Positions 9,417 through 19,213 of a DNA stretch of 64,000 nt are shown here, in pieces. Location of the stretch: NCBI GenBank assembly GCA_017631275.1, contig JAGBTQ010000016.1, positions 1-64,000 of the forward strand, in the 5' to 3' direction. The DNA comes from Alistipes sp. Lineage in GTDB: Bacteria; Bacteroidota; Bacteroidia; Bacteroidales; Rikenellaceae. The stretch's first letter is position 1. Every line of letters begins with the position of its first letter. The position numbers were made by a program, and so were the translations under genes. The notes beneath the pieces were generated by a model. It did not search any database and had not been told where the DNA came from. It saw only the letters and a list, made by a program, of their open reading frames with translations.

Positions 9417-11906
9417 TTAGTCACGTTTGAAAGTCACCACTGTAATTCCTGCGCCACCACGGTCGGCATGGTCGTCCTTAATCGAGTCGATGTCGCGCAC
9501 GGTGCGTAGATATTTGCGTATCTCCTCCTTGAGAGCTCCCGTACCCTTGCCGTGAAGAATAGTCACGCCCGAGACACCAACCATCAAGGCATCATCTATC
9601 AAATCCTCGACCATTGCTAGTGCCTCCACTGAGCGCATACCGCGTACATCGATGTTGTCGCGGAAGTTAAGCTTGCGCTCACGAATATCCACCGACACCA
9701 CGGTGCGTGGTGCGTCGGTGCGTGTGGCGCGCTTAAACTCGGCTGACGATACGCCCTTTAGTCGGCTTAGCTCAACCATCATAATCATCTGACCGAATGC
9801 CACCTGAGCCTTCTTGCCCTTGATAAGCTGCACCACGCCAGGTATCTCCTGACCATCGATGCGCACCTTTGAGCCTACCTCAATTTTGATTGGTGCTGGC
9901 TCTACGGGCTTCAGCTTCTCGGTCTGCTCCTCGCGCTCCTTTGCTCGTTGCTCACGCCTCTCGCGACGACGTGCCAGGCGCTGCATCTCTGCCTCAAGCT
10001 TATCCTCGTGCGCCTTCCAGTCGAATACCGACTCCTCGGCAAATGTGGTAAGCTCCTTACGCACGGTGCGTGTTAGCTCTTTCTCGGCTTGCGACTCGCG
10101 GATAGCCTTAATCGTATTCTCGATGGTGCGGTTAGCCTCAGCCACAAGGTCGGCAGCCTCACGACGTGCCTTCTCAAGTATCTGCTTGCGCTCCTCCTTG
10201 ATGCTTTGCAGACGGTCGCTATATGTCTGCTCGAGCTGCTCTACTTTGCGGTCGGTTAGGCGTATGCGGTCACGCTTCTCTGCCCAGTAGCGCTTGTCGC
10301 GGGCAATCTCGCGTAGCTGCTTCTCGAGGTTTATGTGGTCTTCGCCCGCCTTGTCCATGGCGTTGCGAATGATATCTTCTGGTAGTCCTGTCTTGCGGGC
10401 AATCTCGATGGCAAACGAGCTGCCAGGCTTGCCCATCTCAAGGCTGAATAGTGGTTGTATGTTCTTGACATCAAATGCCATAGCACCATTGGCAACGCCA
10501 TCGTGGCGCGAGGCAAAATATTTGATGTTGGCATAGTGTGTGGTTATCACACCGTATGCCTTGCGCTCAACCAATCGTTCGAGTATCGCCTCCGATATTG
10601 CGCCACCTATCGTAGGCTCTGTGCCCGAGCCAAACTCGTCGATAAGTATCAGTGTGCGCTCCGAGGCCTCACCGAGCATCGCCTTCATATTGACCAGGTG
10701 CGACGAGTAGGTCGACAGGTCGTTCTCGATAGACTGCTGGTCGCCAATGTCAATCATCAGCGAGTCGAAAAGTGGAAACTCGGAGTTCTCGAGGGCTGGC
10801 ACAAGGAATCCACACTGCACCATATATTGTAGTATGCCCGTGGTCTTAAGACACACCGACTTACCACCCGCATTAGGTCCCGAGATTACCAATATTCTCT
10901 GCTCCGCATTTAGCTCCATGTCGAGCGGAACTATCGAGCGATGTTGCTGCTTTAGACTCTGCTCCAAGAGAGGGTGGCGCGCCTTGCGCAGTAGTAGGCG
11001 ACCCTCTGTCGAGATGATAGGTTTAACAGCGCCATTATCTATCGCCCAGCGAGCCTTGGCTCGTAGCATGTCGATTGTCGTTAGGTAGCTCTCGATCTCT
11101 CTAAGTCCCGCAACATCGAGGCGTAGTGTTGCCGTAAGGTCGGTTAAGATGCGCACTATCTCACGCTTCTCGGCATACTCCAACTCGCGTAGCTCGTTGT
11201 TTAGCTCGACAACCTCCACTGGCTCGATATATACCGTGCGACCCGTTGCCGACTCGTCGTGGATAAATCCCGAGAGCTTGCGCTTGTTGGCTGCCTGCAC
11301 GGGGATTACTGCATGGCCATCACGAATAGATATCATCGCGTCGGCATCGACAATGCCCGCCGACTTGGCATGTTGCAACACCTGTTGTAGGCGCTTAGCT
11401 ACCTGACCCTCGTGCTCGCGTATCGAGCGACGAATGTCGGCAAGCTCGGCAGATGCCGATGAGCGCACCTCGCCCTTGTCATCTACAACACGCTCGATGG
11501 CAGATTGCAGATGTGGAAATATCTCAACACGGCGTGATAGCCTTTCCAAAGCGGGGTAGCTGCCCTCTTTGCGAGATAGGATAAAGCCTACGATTGAGGC
11601 TGCAAGGCGTAGTGAGCGACATAGCGTTGCACACTCCTCGGATGTGAGATAGCTGCCCTCAACGCCAATCTTATCGACAATCTCGCGTATATCCTCCTGC
11701 TCAGAAATATCGGCACCAGGCTCCATCATTATCACCTGACGCATCTGGTCGGCAAGCTCCAGACGCTCGGTAATGTCGCGCATAGAGCGTGAGAAGCTCT
11801 CCGATGCAATCATCTCACGTGATGACTGCATCGAACAAGCATCTATAATCTGACTGCGTATGCGGTCGAAGCCTACTCGCCCCTCGAAATTGGCAGGATA
11901 AATCAT
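9417..11906 (-). CDS. mutS2: Endonuclease MutS2
   Basis: 829 residues. MutS-like lever and clamp regions precede the ABC ATPase with Walker A SGPNAGGKS near residue 345 and Walker B LILIDEFGSGTEP. Residues about 500-680 form a long charged coiled coil. The C-terminal Smr nuclease domain carries NIDVRGMRSVEA and LHGKGTGAL. No MutS mismatch-recognition domain is present, separating it from MutS1. MutS2 proteins limit recombination and, in some bacteria, split collided ribosomes. Between mlaD (25 bases) and murF-alr (11 bases). Confidence 0.95.
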   Translation of the reverse strand: MIYPANFEGRVGFDRIRSQIIDACSMQSSREMIASESFSRSMRDITERLELADQMRQVIMMEPGADISEQEDIREIVDKIGVEGSYLTSEECATLCRSLRLAASIVGFILSRKEGSYPALERLSRRVEIFPHLQSAIERVVDDKGEVRSSASAELADIRRSIREHEGQVAKRLQQVLQHAKSAGIVDADAMISIRDGHAVIPVQAANKRKLSGFIHDESATGRTVYIEPVEVVELNNELRELEYAEKREIVRILTDLTATLRLDVAGLREIESYLTTIDMLRAKARWAIDNGAVKPIISTEGRLLLRKARHPLLEQSLKQQHRSIVPLDMELNAEQRILVISGPNAGGKSVCLKTTGILQYMVQCGFLVPALENSEFPLFDSLMIDIGDQQSIENDLSTYSSHLVNMKAMLGEASERTLILIDEFGSGTEPTIGGAISEAILERLVERKAYGVITTHYANIKYFASRHDGVANGAMAFDVKNIQPLFSLEMGKPGSSFAIEIARKTGLPEDIIRNAMDKAGEDHINLEKQLREIARDKRYWAEKRDRIRLTDRKVEQLEQTYSDRLQSIKEERKQILEKARREAADLVAEANRTIENTIKAIRESQAEKELTRTVRKELTTFAEESVFDWKAHEDKLEAEMQRLARRRERREQRAKEREEQTEKLKPVEPAPIKIEVGSKVRIDGQEIPGVVQLIKGKKAQVAFGQMIMMVELSRLKGVSSAEFKRATRTDAPRTVVSVDIRERKLNFRDNIDVRGMRSVEALAMVEDLIDDALMVGVSGVTILHGKGTGALKEEIRKYLRTVRDIDSIKDDHADRGGAGITVVTFKRD

Positions 11907-11931
11907 TGCTTGTTAGCCTTTTATGCTTTGA

Positions 11932-12915
11932 CTACTCCTCGCTATTTGCTGCCTTCTTCTCAGCTCTCTTCTGCTCTCTTGCAGCCTTCTTTGCCGCCTT
12001 CTCGGCTATCTGCTCCTCGCTCTTGCCAAACAATGAGAAGTGAACGTAGCGCATAGGGTTAGCCTTGAGGTCCTCGAGTAGCTGAGCGAGGTTGTCGCCA
12101 GCGCTGTTGAGTGACTCGTAGAGAGCCTTGTCGTTGATGAGCATGCCGGCAGTGCCATCGCCCTCCTCGATAGTCTTGACAATAGAGTCGAGTGATGTGA
12201 GTGTAGAGTCGAGCTGCTCAACGAAGTTAGCCTCAGCAAGGTCGGTTGTAACCTTGTCGAGGTTGCCAATCATGGCCTCGATACGGCCGCTATTTGCAGC
12301 AAGCGTACCGGTGAATGAGCGTAGGTTGCTTAGTGTGCCATTGATGTCGTTGCGAGCAGCGCTAAGCATCGAGTTGATAGACATTGTCATCGCCTCGAGG
12401 TTGGTAATCATGTTGTCGATAGCCTCACGATTTGTGCTAAGTAGCTCGTTGATGCCGCCAACAGTGGTGTTAAGGCCGTCGAGAAGCTCGCCCGCCTTAT
12501 CGCTCATGGTGCCTACCAAGTCTGGCTTGATGCGGCCTGTGATAACTGCCTCGGGCTTAACCATCTCGCGTGAATCGCCCTGAATGATAGAGATCTGTGT
12601 ACCACCCATGAGGCTTGCTGAGCCGAGCTCGGCAACAGAGTTAGCAGGGATAAGTGCTGCATACTCGTCCTCGATAAGCATCTCGATGCGCACCTTGTCC
12701 TCTTCGAGCTCAATATTCTGAACATTACCAACCTGTACGCCACGAAGCATTACGCGCGATGATACCATAAGACCGCTAACATCCTCGTAGTAAGCGTAGT
12801 ACGAATTGCTTGAAAGTAGTAGGTTCTGACCCTGCAACCACTTAATGCCCCACCATGATACCAAGATCACTGCTACGGCAAAAACTCCAATTTTAAACTC
12901 TTTACGAATTTTCAT
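11932..12915 (-). CDS. MCE/MlaD family lipid-transport protein
   Basis: 327 residues. A short basic N-terminus and one membrane helix (about 8-25) anchor a periplasmic MCE domain (about 38-120: YYEDVSGLMVSSRVMLRGVQVG, interrupted here as the G-L-x-V-S-S-x-V-x-L-R-G core). A long helical region with heptad-like hydrophobics follows (about 140-280), and the tail is Lys/Ala-rich. MCE proteins form rings that move phospholipid between membranes. It follows the amidase by 31 bases; the pairing of amidase with MCE protein, beside lptD, recurs in Bacteroidetes and points to envelope building. No MlaE/F partner is in the window. Confidence 0.88.
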   Translation of the reverse strand: MKIRKEFKIGVFAVAVILVSWWGIKWLQGQNLLLSSNSYYAYYEDVSGLMVSSRVMLRGVQVGNVQNIELEEDKVRIEMLIEDEYAALIPANSVAELGSASLMGGTQISIIQGDSREMVKPEAVITGRIKPDLVGTMSDKAGELLDGLNTTVGGINELLSTNREAIDNMITNLEAMTMSINSMLSAARNDINGTLSNLRSFTGTLAANSGRIEAMIGNLDKVTTDLAEANFVEQLDSTLTSLDSIVKTIEEGDGTAGMLINDKALYESLNSAGDNLAQLLEDLKANPMRYVHFSLFGKSEEQIAEKAAKKAAREQKRAEKKAANSEE

Positions 12916-12946
12916 CTTTCTTCTATTTTATTATTTCTATTTCGTT

Positions 12947-14062
12947 CTATTTTAGCTCGTTGCCCTTATACTGCACGATGTAGGCATCGCCAAATATTTG
13001 GCTTACACGCTCCAGATGGGCTTTAGCCTCGCTGAGTGTAGCATACTCACCATAGCAGTACTTATATTTGTAGCTACCCTTGCCAATAAGCTCTATGACA
13101 CCGCTGCTAAGCTCGCCAAATCTCTTTGCCTTGTCGGTTAGCTGACTGGCACTCGCCATAAGCTGTATTGTGTAGCCCTCTTTAACACTGGCCTTAACCT
13201 CTGCCTTTGTTTCGGTGGCGGTTGTCACCTCCTTCGCTACTGCCGTGCCCTCATCTCTGATTGTCATCTGCTCGAGGCGCTCGAAATACTCGATAATAGC
13301 ATCGCTGATGGCTGTTGCTATTGCCAGCTGACCACTCTCCGAAGCCATATACTCGAGTTCTGAGGGGCATGTCATAAATCCCATCTCAATAATTACGCCC
13401 GGCGCACGAAGAGGGTAGAGCACGGTCCACACCTTCTCGGGATAGACCTTGACGCCACGCCACTTACGACCAATGCTCTTGAACTTAGTGCCCACAATCT
13501 CACCAAAAGTTCGGTTGATAGGGTCGTTGTTCATCAATATCGACAACGCCTCGATATATGCCAACGATGTCTTGTCGATGTTGTCGATGTGAATATAGTC
13601 CTCATTATCCTTGCTTGCGGTAGTTCGCCTTTGTGTCTGACCTTGCGTCTTGCCGTCGAGTGACAATACAATTACCTCGGCTCCCGATGTTACGTTGTCG
13701 CCCGCAGCATTTGCGTGTATCGACACAAAGAGGTCGGCGCCCTTCTCGTTAGCCATCTTCGGACGCTGAAGGTTGTCGCTTACCTTGTTTGTGTGTAGCT
13801 CCACATCGCTCGAACGTGTCAGGTGAACCGTGAGGTTGGGCATCTTCTTGTTGAGTAGCTCCTTGACCTTGAGTGTAACCTTTAGGTTAAGCTCCTTCTC
13901 GGTCTTGCCTCCATATGCTGCACCTGGACGCGATGGACCACCATGACCTGCATCTAAAACAACAACTCTGCCCTTGGGCGACGCAACATTTTGCATAGCC
14001 AAGGCGTTATTGCTCCAGATAAGTAGGGTAGCAACGAGTATGTAGAGTAAAACTTTTCTCAT
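12947..14062 (-). CDS. N-acetylmuramoyl-L-alanine amidase with C-terminal SPOR-like domain
   Basis: 371 residues from the ATG at 14062, chosen because it gives a clean signal peptide (MRKVLLYILVATLLIW, ending near ALA). The frame extends 11 codons further, but that would put charged residues ahead of the signal. The Amidase_3 domain shows VVLDAGHGG (zinc His), a glutamate-containing KTEKELNLKV, SIHANA (zinc His) and PGVIIEMGFMT (catalytic Glu). Residues about 295-371 (YTIQLMASAS... AKAHLERV) resemble a SPOR domain that binds denuded glycan. It cleaves peptide stems from peptidoglycan during cell separation. Confidence 0.92.
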   Translation of the reverse strand: MRKVLLYILVATLLIWSNNALAMQNVASPKGRVVVLDAGHGGPSRPGAAYGGKTEKELNLKVTLKVKELLNKKMPNLTVHLTRSSDVELHTNKVSDNLQRPKMANEKGADLFVSIHANAAGDNVTSGAEVIVLSLDGKTQGQTQRRTTASKDNEDYIHIDNIDKTSLAYIEALSILMNNDPINRTFGEIVGTKFKSIGRKWRGVKVYPEKVWTVLYPLRAPGVIIEMGFMTCPSELEYMASESGQLAIATAISDAIIEYFERLEQMTIRDEGTAVAKEVTTATETKAEVKASVKEGYTIQLMASASQLTDKAKRFGELSSGVIELIGKGSYKYKYCYGEYATLSEAKAHLERVSQIFGDAYIVQYKGNELK

Positions 14063-14102
14063 ATTTTCTTCGCCTGAAGAGGGAATATTAGCCAAAAAAT
14101 AT

Positions 14103-14110
14103 TATCTTTG
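14103..14110 (+). promoter_or_regulatory. Candidate -7 box for lptD
   Basis: TATCTTTG matches TAnnTTTG and lies about 115 bases ahead of lptD in the divergent gap (14063-14223). No TTG is found at the expected -33 distance, so the call is tentative. A minus-strand TACCTTTG at 14199-14206 could serve the amidase operon in the other direction. Confidence 0.4.
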
Positions 14111-14223
14111 CGAGTTATAAGTTGTAAACTCGCCTAAAGGCGGCAAGCAGCAAAAGGCTGAAAAACAGCATTGCTTGTCTGTTTTGCCGACTTGTCGGCA
14201 AAGGTACAAAAAATTATTGAATT

Positions 14224-17013
14224 TTGAGACATTTTTTTGCAAAATATCTAACGTTGGCACTTGCGCTCATGCTTATCGTGTGCCTACTCTCGGGACTTAC
14301 GACGGTGGGTGCTAAGAGTCTGCGTTTGTTTGCGAATGTCGATACTACGACCCTACGACGTGCCGAGCAGCGCAGTGTGACAACCGCAACGGAGGCTCCT
14401 CGTAGCACCACGCCTCGCTCACAGGCTACTCCGCAGCAACGTTCAGTGGCGACTGCACAACGTCCGGTGGTTGCGCCCCAGCAGCCTAAAACGGATAGTG
14501 CCCAGCGTCCAGCACCCGCAAAGCAAGACTCCACAAAGCGTCGCTCGTCGGGTATGCAGCTAACCGATATTATCAAGGGTAAGGCCACCGACTCCGTAGT
14601 ATTCGATGCACGCGAAAAGATGATATATAGCTATCGCGGTGGTGATGTCACCTATCAGGGTATGACCCTCAAGGCCGACTTCATGCGTGTTAACATGGAG
14701 ACTAAAGATGTCTTTGCTCACGGCTTTGCTGATAGTGTCGAAGGCGAATTGCAGAAGACTCACCCCGAGTTCTCTGATGGTGGCTCGCCCTATTCTATGG
14801 ATACCATCACCTACAACCTCGACTCGCGCAAGGCGGTAATCAAGGGTATCGCAACACAGGAGGGCGACGGCTGGTTGGTTGGCTCTAAGGTGAAGATGCA
14901 GCCCGATGGCTCGATACATATTGGTCAGGGTCTTTACACTACGTGCGACCACACCGACCACCCACACTTCTACCTCGCCATGACTCAGGCTAAGGTTATC
15001 CCTGGCAAGAAGGTTATCACGGGCTATGCCTACCTTGTTCTCGAGGATGTGCCTATCTACTTCCCAGGTATTCCCGAGGGCTTCTTCCCCGTAAGCCAAG
15101 GTCCTAAGTCGGGACTTTTGATGCCAACTTATGGTGAGGATAAGAAGGGTTTCTACATTCGTGATTTGGGCTACTACTTCAAGTTTGGCGACCATATGGA
15201 CCTCGCTATTCGAGGTGGTATCTACACCCTCGGCTCATGGGAGATTTCGGCACGCTCGCAGTATGTCAAGCGCTATAAATTTAAGGGTGCTTTCGACCTT
15301 CAGTACTCATCTATACGTTCGGGCGAGAAGGGCGATCCCGACTATGTGAACCAGAACAACTACAAGATACAGTGGCAGCACTCGCAGGACTCTAAGGCAA
15401 ACCCTGGCTCGACATTCTCAGCTTCGGTGAACCTCACCTCAAGTGGCTATAGCCGCTACTCGGCAACTACCCTAAACGACATCCTTGCTACGCAGACCAA
15501 CTCCTCAATCTCTTACTCTAAGAGCTGGGAGGGTACGCCATTGTCGTTGTCGCTCAACCTCGCTGTGTCGCAGAACTCACGCGATAAGACCATTGCCGTG
15601 ACACTGCCAACAATCACCTTTAACGTGTCGAGCTTCAACCCATTTAAGCGCAAGGAGGCTGTGGGTAAGGCTCGCTGGTACGAGAAGATTAAGATGAGCT
15701 ACAACATGAAGCTCACAAATACGGTAAATACCAAGGAGAACGAGATATTTACTAAGCAGACACTGCTCAAGATGAAGAATGGTATTCAGCATACTATTCC
15801 TGTATCTACGCAGCTCACGCTTTTTAACTATATCAACGTTAGCCCATCGTTCAACTACACCGAGCGTTGGTACTTCAAGAAGGTGAGCCAGCAGTGGAAC
15901 AACGAGACCCGCACCGTGGAGACCCTCGACCCTGAGTATGGCTTCTGGCGTATATATAACTATAACGCCTCAGTATCGGCAAACACTACAATCTACGGTA
16001 CATACGTAGCTAAGAAGAAGGAGCGTAAGTTGCAGGCTGTGCGCCACACCATCACCCCTAACTTTGGCTTCTCGTATGCTCCCGACTTCAGCCGTCAGAA
16101 GTATGGATTCTACGAGGCTGTGCAGACCGATACTACGGGCCGTTTCAAGGTCTATTCACCATTTACCGATAATGCCTATGGCGTGCCAGGAAGTGGTCAG
16201 CAGTTCAACCTTACGTTCGGACTATCGCAGTCGCTCGAGGCTAAGATTCGTACAAAAGATACGGTGAAGAAGATAAAGATTATCGACCAGATATCTATCA
16301 ACGGCTCGTATAACTTCCTTGCCGACTCTATGCGCCTCTCGACGCTACCTATACAGCTGCGTACGACAATCTATCAGGGCGTGGCACTCAACCTTTCGAT
16401 GACCCTCGACCCTTACGAGGTGTCGCCACAGGGTGTGCGCTACGACAAGCTGATGTGGGGTAGAGGCCTCCCTGGCCGTATCCAGAACATAGGCTGGAGC
16501 TTCGGCTACACCTTCCGCTCGCGCGAGAATAGCGCTCAGGTGGCGGGTAACGACATCACGTCACTTCCGCCCGAGTACTTCAACTCGTGGTCCGACCCTT
16601 ATGGACAGCTTAACCCTGCGCTACGCAGACAGTGGATGGCGGGTCAGTACTACGACTTCTCTATCCCGTGGAACTTCGGTTTTAACTATAGTATCAACTA
16701 CTCGGCGCAATATGTCAACAACGGTACTACGGGCTACAATAAGAAGATATCGCAGACCATAAACTTCAATGGTAGCGTCACGCTCACGAAGAAGTGGATG
16801 ATTACCGCCAACTCAGGTTTCGACTTTGCCACTCGCAAGATGTCGATGACCTCCATATCTATCGCCCGCGATCTGCACTGTTGGCAGATGTCATTCACAT
16901 GGGTGCCATTTGGTAACCACAAGAGTTGGGCATTCAACATTGGTGTGAAGGCAGCATCGCTCGCCGACCTGAAGTTTGATAAGAGTTATACTCAGTACGA
17001 CTACATGTACTAA
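14224..17013 (+). CDS. lptD: LPS-assembly outer membrane protein LptD (Bacteroidetes type)
   Basis: 929 residues from a TTG start. That start gives an N-terminal signal peptide (RHFFAKYLTLALALM, then a small-residue end near GAKS); the next ATG is 15 codons later and would lose the basic residues. Residues about 35-110 are a Thr/Gln/Pro-rich linker. About 125-240 is an OstA/LptA-like beta-jellyroll (VVFDAREKMIYSYRGGDV, YQGMTLKAD). The remainder is a long beta-barrel with alternating aromatic strands and a terminal aromatic YDYMY. LptD inserts LPS into the outer leaflet. The gene stands alone, divergent from the amidase operon, and its stop codon abuts a structured repeat. Confidence 0.9.
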   Translation: MRHFFAKYLTLALALMLIVCLLSGLTTVGAKSLRLFANVDTTTLRRAEQRSVTTATEAPRSTTPRSQATPQQRSVATAQRPVVAPQQPKTDSAQRPAPAKQDSTKRRSSGMQLTDIIKGKATDSVVFDAREKMIYSYRGGDVTYQGMTLKADFMRVNMETKDVFAHGFADSVEGELQKTHPEFSDGGSPYSMDTITYNLDSRKAVIKGIATQEGDGWLVGSKVKMQPDGSIHIGQGLYTTCDHTDHPHFYLAMTQAKVIPGKKVITGYAYLVLEDVPIYFPGIPEGFFPVSQGPKSGLLMPTYGEDKKGFYIRDLGYYFKFGDHMDLAIRGGIYTLGSWEISARSQYVKRYKFKGAFDLQYSSIRSGEKGDPDYVNQNNYKIQWQHSQDSKANPGSTFSASVNLTSSGYSRYSATTLNDILATQTNSSISYSKSWEGTPLSLSLNLAVSQNSRDKTIAVTLPTITFNVSSFNPFKRKEAVGKARWYEKIKMSYNMKLTNTVNTKENEIFTKQTLLKMKNGIQHTIPVSTQLTLFNYINVSPSFNYTERWYFKKVSQQWNNETRTVETLDPEYGFWRIYNYNASVSANTTIYGTYVAKKKERKLQAVRHTITPNFGFSYAPDFSRQKYGFYEAVQTDTTGRFKVYSPFTDNAYGVPGSGQQFNLTFGLSQSLEAKIRTKDTVKKIKIIDQISINGSYNFLADSMRLSTLPIQLRTTIYQGVALNLSMTLDPYEVSPQGVRYDKLMWGRGLPGRIQNIGWSFGYTFRSRENSAQVAGNDITSLPPEYFNSWSDPYGQLNPALRRQWMAGQYYDFSIPWNFGFNYSINYSAQYVNNGTTGYNKKISQTINFNGSVTLTKKWMITANSGFDFATRKMSMTSISIARDLHCWQMSFTWVPFGNHKSWAFNIGVKAASLADLKFDKSYTQYDYMY

Positions 17014-17280
17014 TTTGTTGTGATAAGGGGTCATTCTCGGCCCATCGCTAAAAGTAAGACCCCTCGGGCTGTACGTCAAAGTACTATCCCGAGGGGTCTT
17101 CTTTTGCGATAGACCAAGCCTAACCCCTTCTAACAACAAATTTATCTCGCTAATTGAGGTGGAATTTATAGGGAAGTGATACCCTCGCCTAATCGTCCTA
17201 ATAATCCTAAGACCAATAAGACCATTAGGAAATTTGTCCGCAACCATCATAATCGTCCTAAGGTCCTAAGGTCCCAATCT
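17013..17280 (+). repeat. Structured intergenic repeat, copy 1 (after lptD)
   Basis: Begins at the last base of the lptD stop. Ends at 17013-17030 and 17124-17141 form an imperfect inverted repeat (ATTTGTTGTgATAAGGGG, 16 of 18 pair). Between them lies a long hairpin (about 17042-17113) with the stem AAGACCCCTCGGG and a loop flanked by GTAC and GTAC; it should terminate transcription in both directions. The following block 17178-17279 (GATACCCTCGCC ... GGTCCCAATC) is nearly identical to 41334-41444. A pyrimidine-rich tract follows to about 17340. No gene is seen in 17014-17359. Confidence 0.85.
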
Positions 17281-17359
17281 TCCCTATTCTCCCTATTATC
17301 TCTATTCTCCCTACTCTCTCTACTCTCCCTACTCTCTCTGACGTTCCATCTTATGCCGC

Positions 17360-18262
17360 CTACATGCTGCCGAGAGCAAGCAGGATCATACCTATAATAA
17401 TAAGTACAAGGTCGAGGAGCTTGGTGCGGAGGTTGCGCTCGCCAAAGAGCAGTGCGCCACAAGCAAATGTCACAACAACCGACGAGCGACGTATCATCGA
17501 CACAATGGCTATCATAGACCCTTCCATGTCGAGGGCGTGGTAGTAGCAGAAGTCGGCGCACGACACAAAAATCGAGATAAGAGGTATTGTCCACCTCCAT
17601 TCGAACCTCTCAGCCTTGCGGCGTGGGAACCACACAACCATGGCTATGACGGACATCATTACGAGCTGATATGTCGAGAACCAGCTCTGCACAAACGTAG
17701 GATCGAGCTCGTGTGTCGAGATTATATACTTGTCGTAAAGACCGCTCACAGCGCCAAGCAGCATGGCGGCAAATAGTGCCCACACATGGCGGCTCTGCTT
17801 GAAGTTGATATTCTCCTTGCGACCAGCAATGCTAAGCAGATATAGCGATACGATAGTAAGAAGCACGCCTCCCCATTGCCACAAATTTAGGCGTTCGCCG
17901 AAGATGAGCGTAGCGCCGATAAGCACCACCACAGGACGGGTGGCGTTCACTGGACCAACGATGGTTAGTGGCAGATGCTTTATGGCATAGTAGCCGCACA
18001 ACCACGACGAGAGAGTGATAAGTGCCTTGAGAGCCACAAGACCATGCTCGGCGATAGACCCTGTGCCGCTATCAAACGAGGTGTCGGCAAACCAGCCTAA
18101 GCCACACTCTGCGCTGAGGATAATAGGAAGAAACAGCAGTGTGGAGAATAGTGTATTTAGCAGCAACACCGGTATTACGGCATTGCCCCCGAGCGAGCGC
18201 TTCTTAGCTACGTCGTAGAGTCCGAGAAGTAGCGCCGAGAGGAAGGCTAAACCTACCCACAT
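17360..18262 (-). CDS. DMT superfamily (EamA-like) transporter
   Basis: 300 residues with about ten hydrophobic helices in two repeated halves, the EamA layout. Features include the conserved LFGERLNLWQ near residue 125 and the matching LLFGERNLR in the second half. Members export amino acids, nucleosides or other metabolites; no substrate can be read from the sequence. The start overlaps the end of the UbiA-type gene by ten bases, so the two are likely cotranslated. The gene ends against the lptD-side repeat hairpin, which would act as terminator. Confidence 0.85.
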   Translation of the reverse strand: MWVGLAFLSALLLGLYDVAKKRSLGGNAVIPVLLLNTLFSTLLFLPIILSAECGLGWFADTSFDSGTGSIAEHGLVALKALITLSSWLCGYYAIKHLPLTIVGPVNATRPVVVLIGATLIFGERLNLWQWGGVLLTIVSLYLLSIAGRKENINFKQSRHVWALFAAMLLGAVSGLYDKYIISTHELDPTFVQSWFSTYQLVMMSVIAMVVWFPRRKAERFEWRWTIPLISIFVSCADFCYYHALDMEGSMIAIVSMIRRSSVVVTFACGALLFGERNLRTKLLDLVLIIIGMILLALGSM

Positions 18263-19119
18263 ATCACAAGGTTAAGAATGAGGAACGTGGCGAGCGAGAG
18301 GCTTGCTAAGGCGTTAAACGTGCCAAATGCCATGCCTATGTTGCGCTGACGCTTAGGTGTTACTATGTAGTGCTCCGAGGCGAGAATTAGCGCAAAGAGT
18401 GAGCAACCAACCCACAATAGCCATGACTGAGGCTGCGACTGCGCAAACACGACAAGAAGAGTGATGCTTGCAACGTGCAGCAGTGCGCTGATTGTTAGTG
18501 CTGTGCGTACCGAGAAGCGCGAAGGGATAGAGTGTAGGCCGCGCTCACGGTCGAACTCGGCATCTTGCAGAGCATAGATAATGTCGAAGCCCGAGCACCA
18601 TGTCATGACGATAAGTGCGAGCACCCAGCACTCCCATACAGATGTTCCCGTAACAGCCATATATGCACCCACGGGGGCTATGCCGAGCGATATGCCGAGC
18701 ACGATGTGGGCCAACGACGTGAAGCGCTTGCAGTAGCTGTAAAACATGATGATAAATAGTGCCACGGGCGAGAGCCAGCCACACAATGGGTTGATAAGCG
18801 AGGCGAGGGTGATAAACAACACAGCATTTATCACGATAAACCACATGGCACCACGTGCCGATATCACGCCCGCAGGAATCTCTCGATTTGCTGTGCGTGG
18901 GTTCTCGGCATCTATCTCACGGTCTGCCCAGCGATTAAAGCCCATAGCCACATTGCGGGCAAAGACCATGCAGCCCACCACCTGCAAAAGTAGCAGCCAT
19001 AGTGGCTTCTCGGGCTCGGTTGTCATCCATGCATATGTGAACGACAATAGCGCAAAGGGCATTGCAAATATTGTGTGCGAAAACTTTACAAGTTTTAGGT
19101 AGTCGGAAATCTTTGCCAT
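18253..19119 (-). CDS. UbiA-family prenyltransferase, probably MqnP of the futalosine menaquinone pathway
   Basis: 288 residues and about eight membrane helices. Two Asp-rich prenyl-diphosphate motifs are present: NRWADREIDAENPRTANREI near residue 63, and DIIYALQDAEFDRERG near residue 180. The second, with GLHSIPSRF, is the form typical of 4-hydroxybenzoate-polyprenyltransferase-like MqnP rather than MenA. The enzyme would prenylate a naphthoate precursor in the membrane. No other mqn gene is nearby, so the pathway assignment is inference. Promoter-like TATCTTTG at 19140-19147 (minus). Confidence 0.8.
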   Translation of the reverse strand: MAKISDYLKLVKFSHTIFAMPFALLSFTYAWMTTEPEKPLWLLLLQVVGCMVFARNVAMGFNRWADREIDAENPRTANREIPAGVISARGAMWFIVINAVLFITLASLINPLCGWLSPVALFIIMFYSYCKRFTSLAHIVLGISLGIAPVGAYMAVTGTSVWECWVLALIVMTWCSGFDIIYALQDAEFDRERGLHSIPSRFSVRTALTISALLHVASITLLVVFAQSQPQSWLLWVGCSLFALILASEHYIVTPKRQRNIGMAFGTFNALASLSLATFLILNLVICG

Positions 19120-19139
19120 GAGAGTTTTGTTTTATCCCA

Positions 19140-19147
19140 CAAAGATA
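19140..19147 (-). promoter_or_regulatory. Candidate -7 box for the UbiA-type gene
   Basis: TATCTTTG on the minus strand, about 20 bases ahead of the ATG at 19119. It sits between the hut-operon terminator and the prenyltransferase gene. No -33 TTG at the right distance. Confidence 0.5.
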
Positions 19148-19160
19148 TGTATAAAACATA

Positions 19161-19186
19161 AAAAAAACTACCCCGCGAGGTAGTTT
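19161..19186 (-). terminator. Terminator of the hut operon
   Basis: Stem AAACTACC (19165-19172) pairs with GGTAGTTT (19179-19186) around a six-base loop, followed by T-rich sequence on the minus strand. Lies 28 bases after the nitroreductase stop. Confidence 0.8.
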
Positions 19187-19213
19187 TTATTTAAGTTGTG
19201 ACTTTGAGAAGGG

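Noticed and set aside
14560-15195. 211-codon minus-strand frame opposite lptD
   Set aside because: Antisense shadow, no homology visible, and lptD is convincing in the other strand.
16891-17250. Minus-strand frame after lptD, similar to one at 41203-41412
   Set aside because: The similarity (VADKFPNGLIG) comes from the shared noncoding structured repeat; the frames differ in length and cross hairpins.
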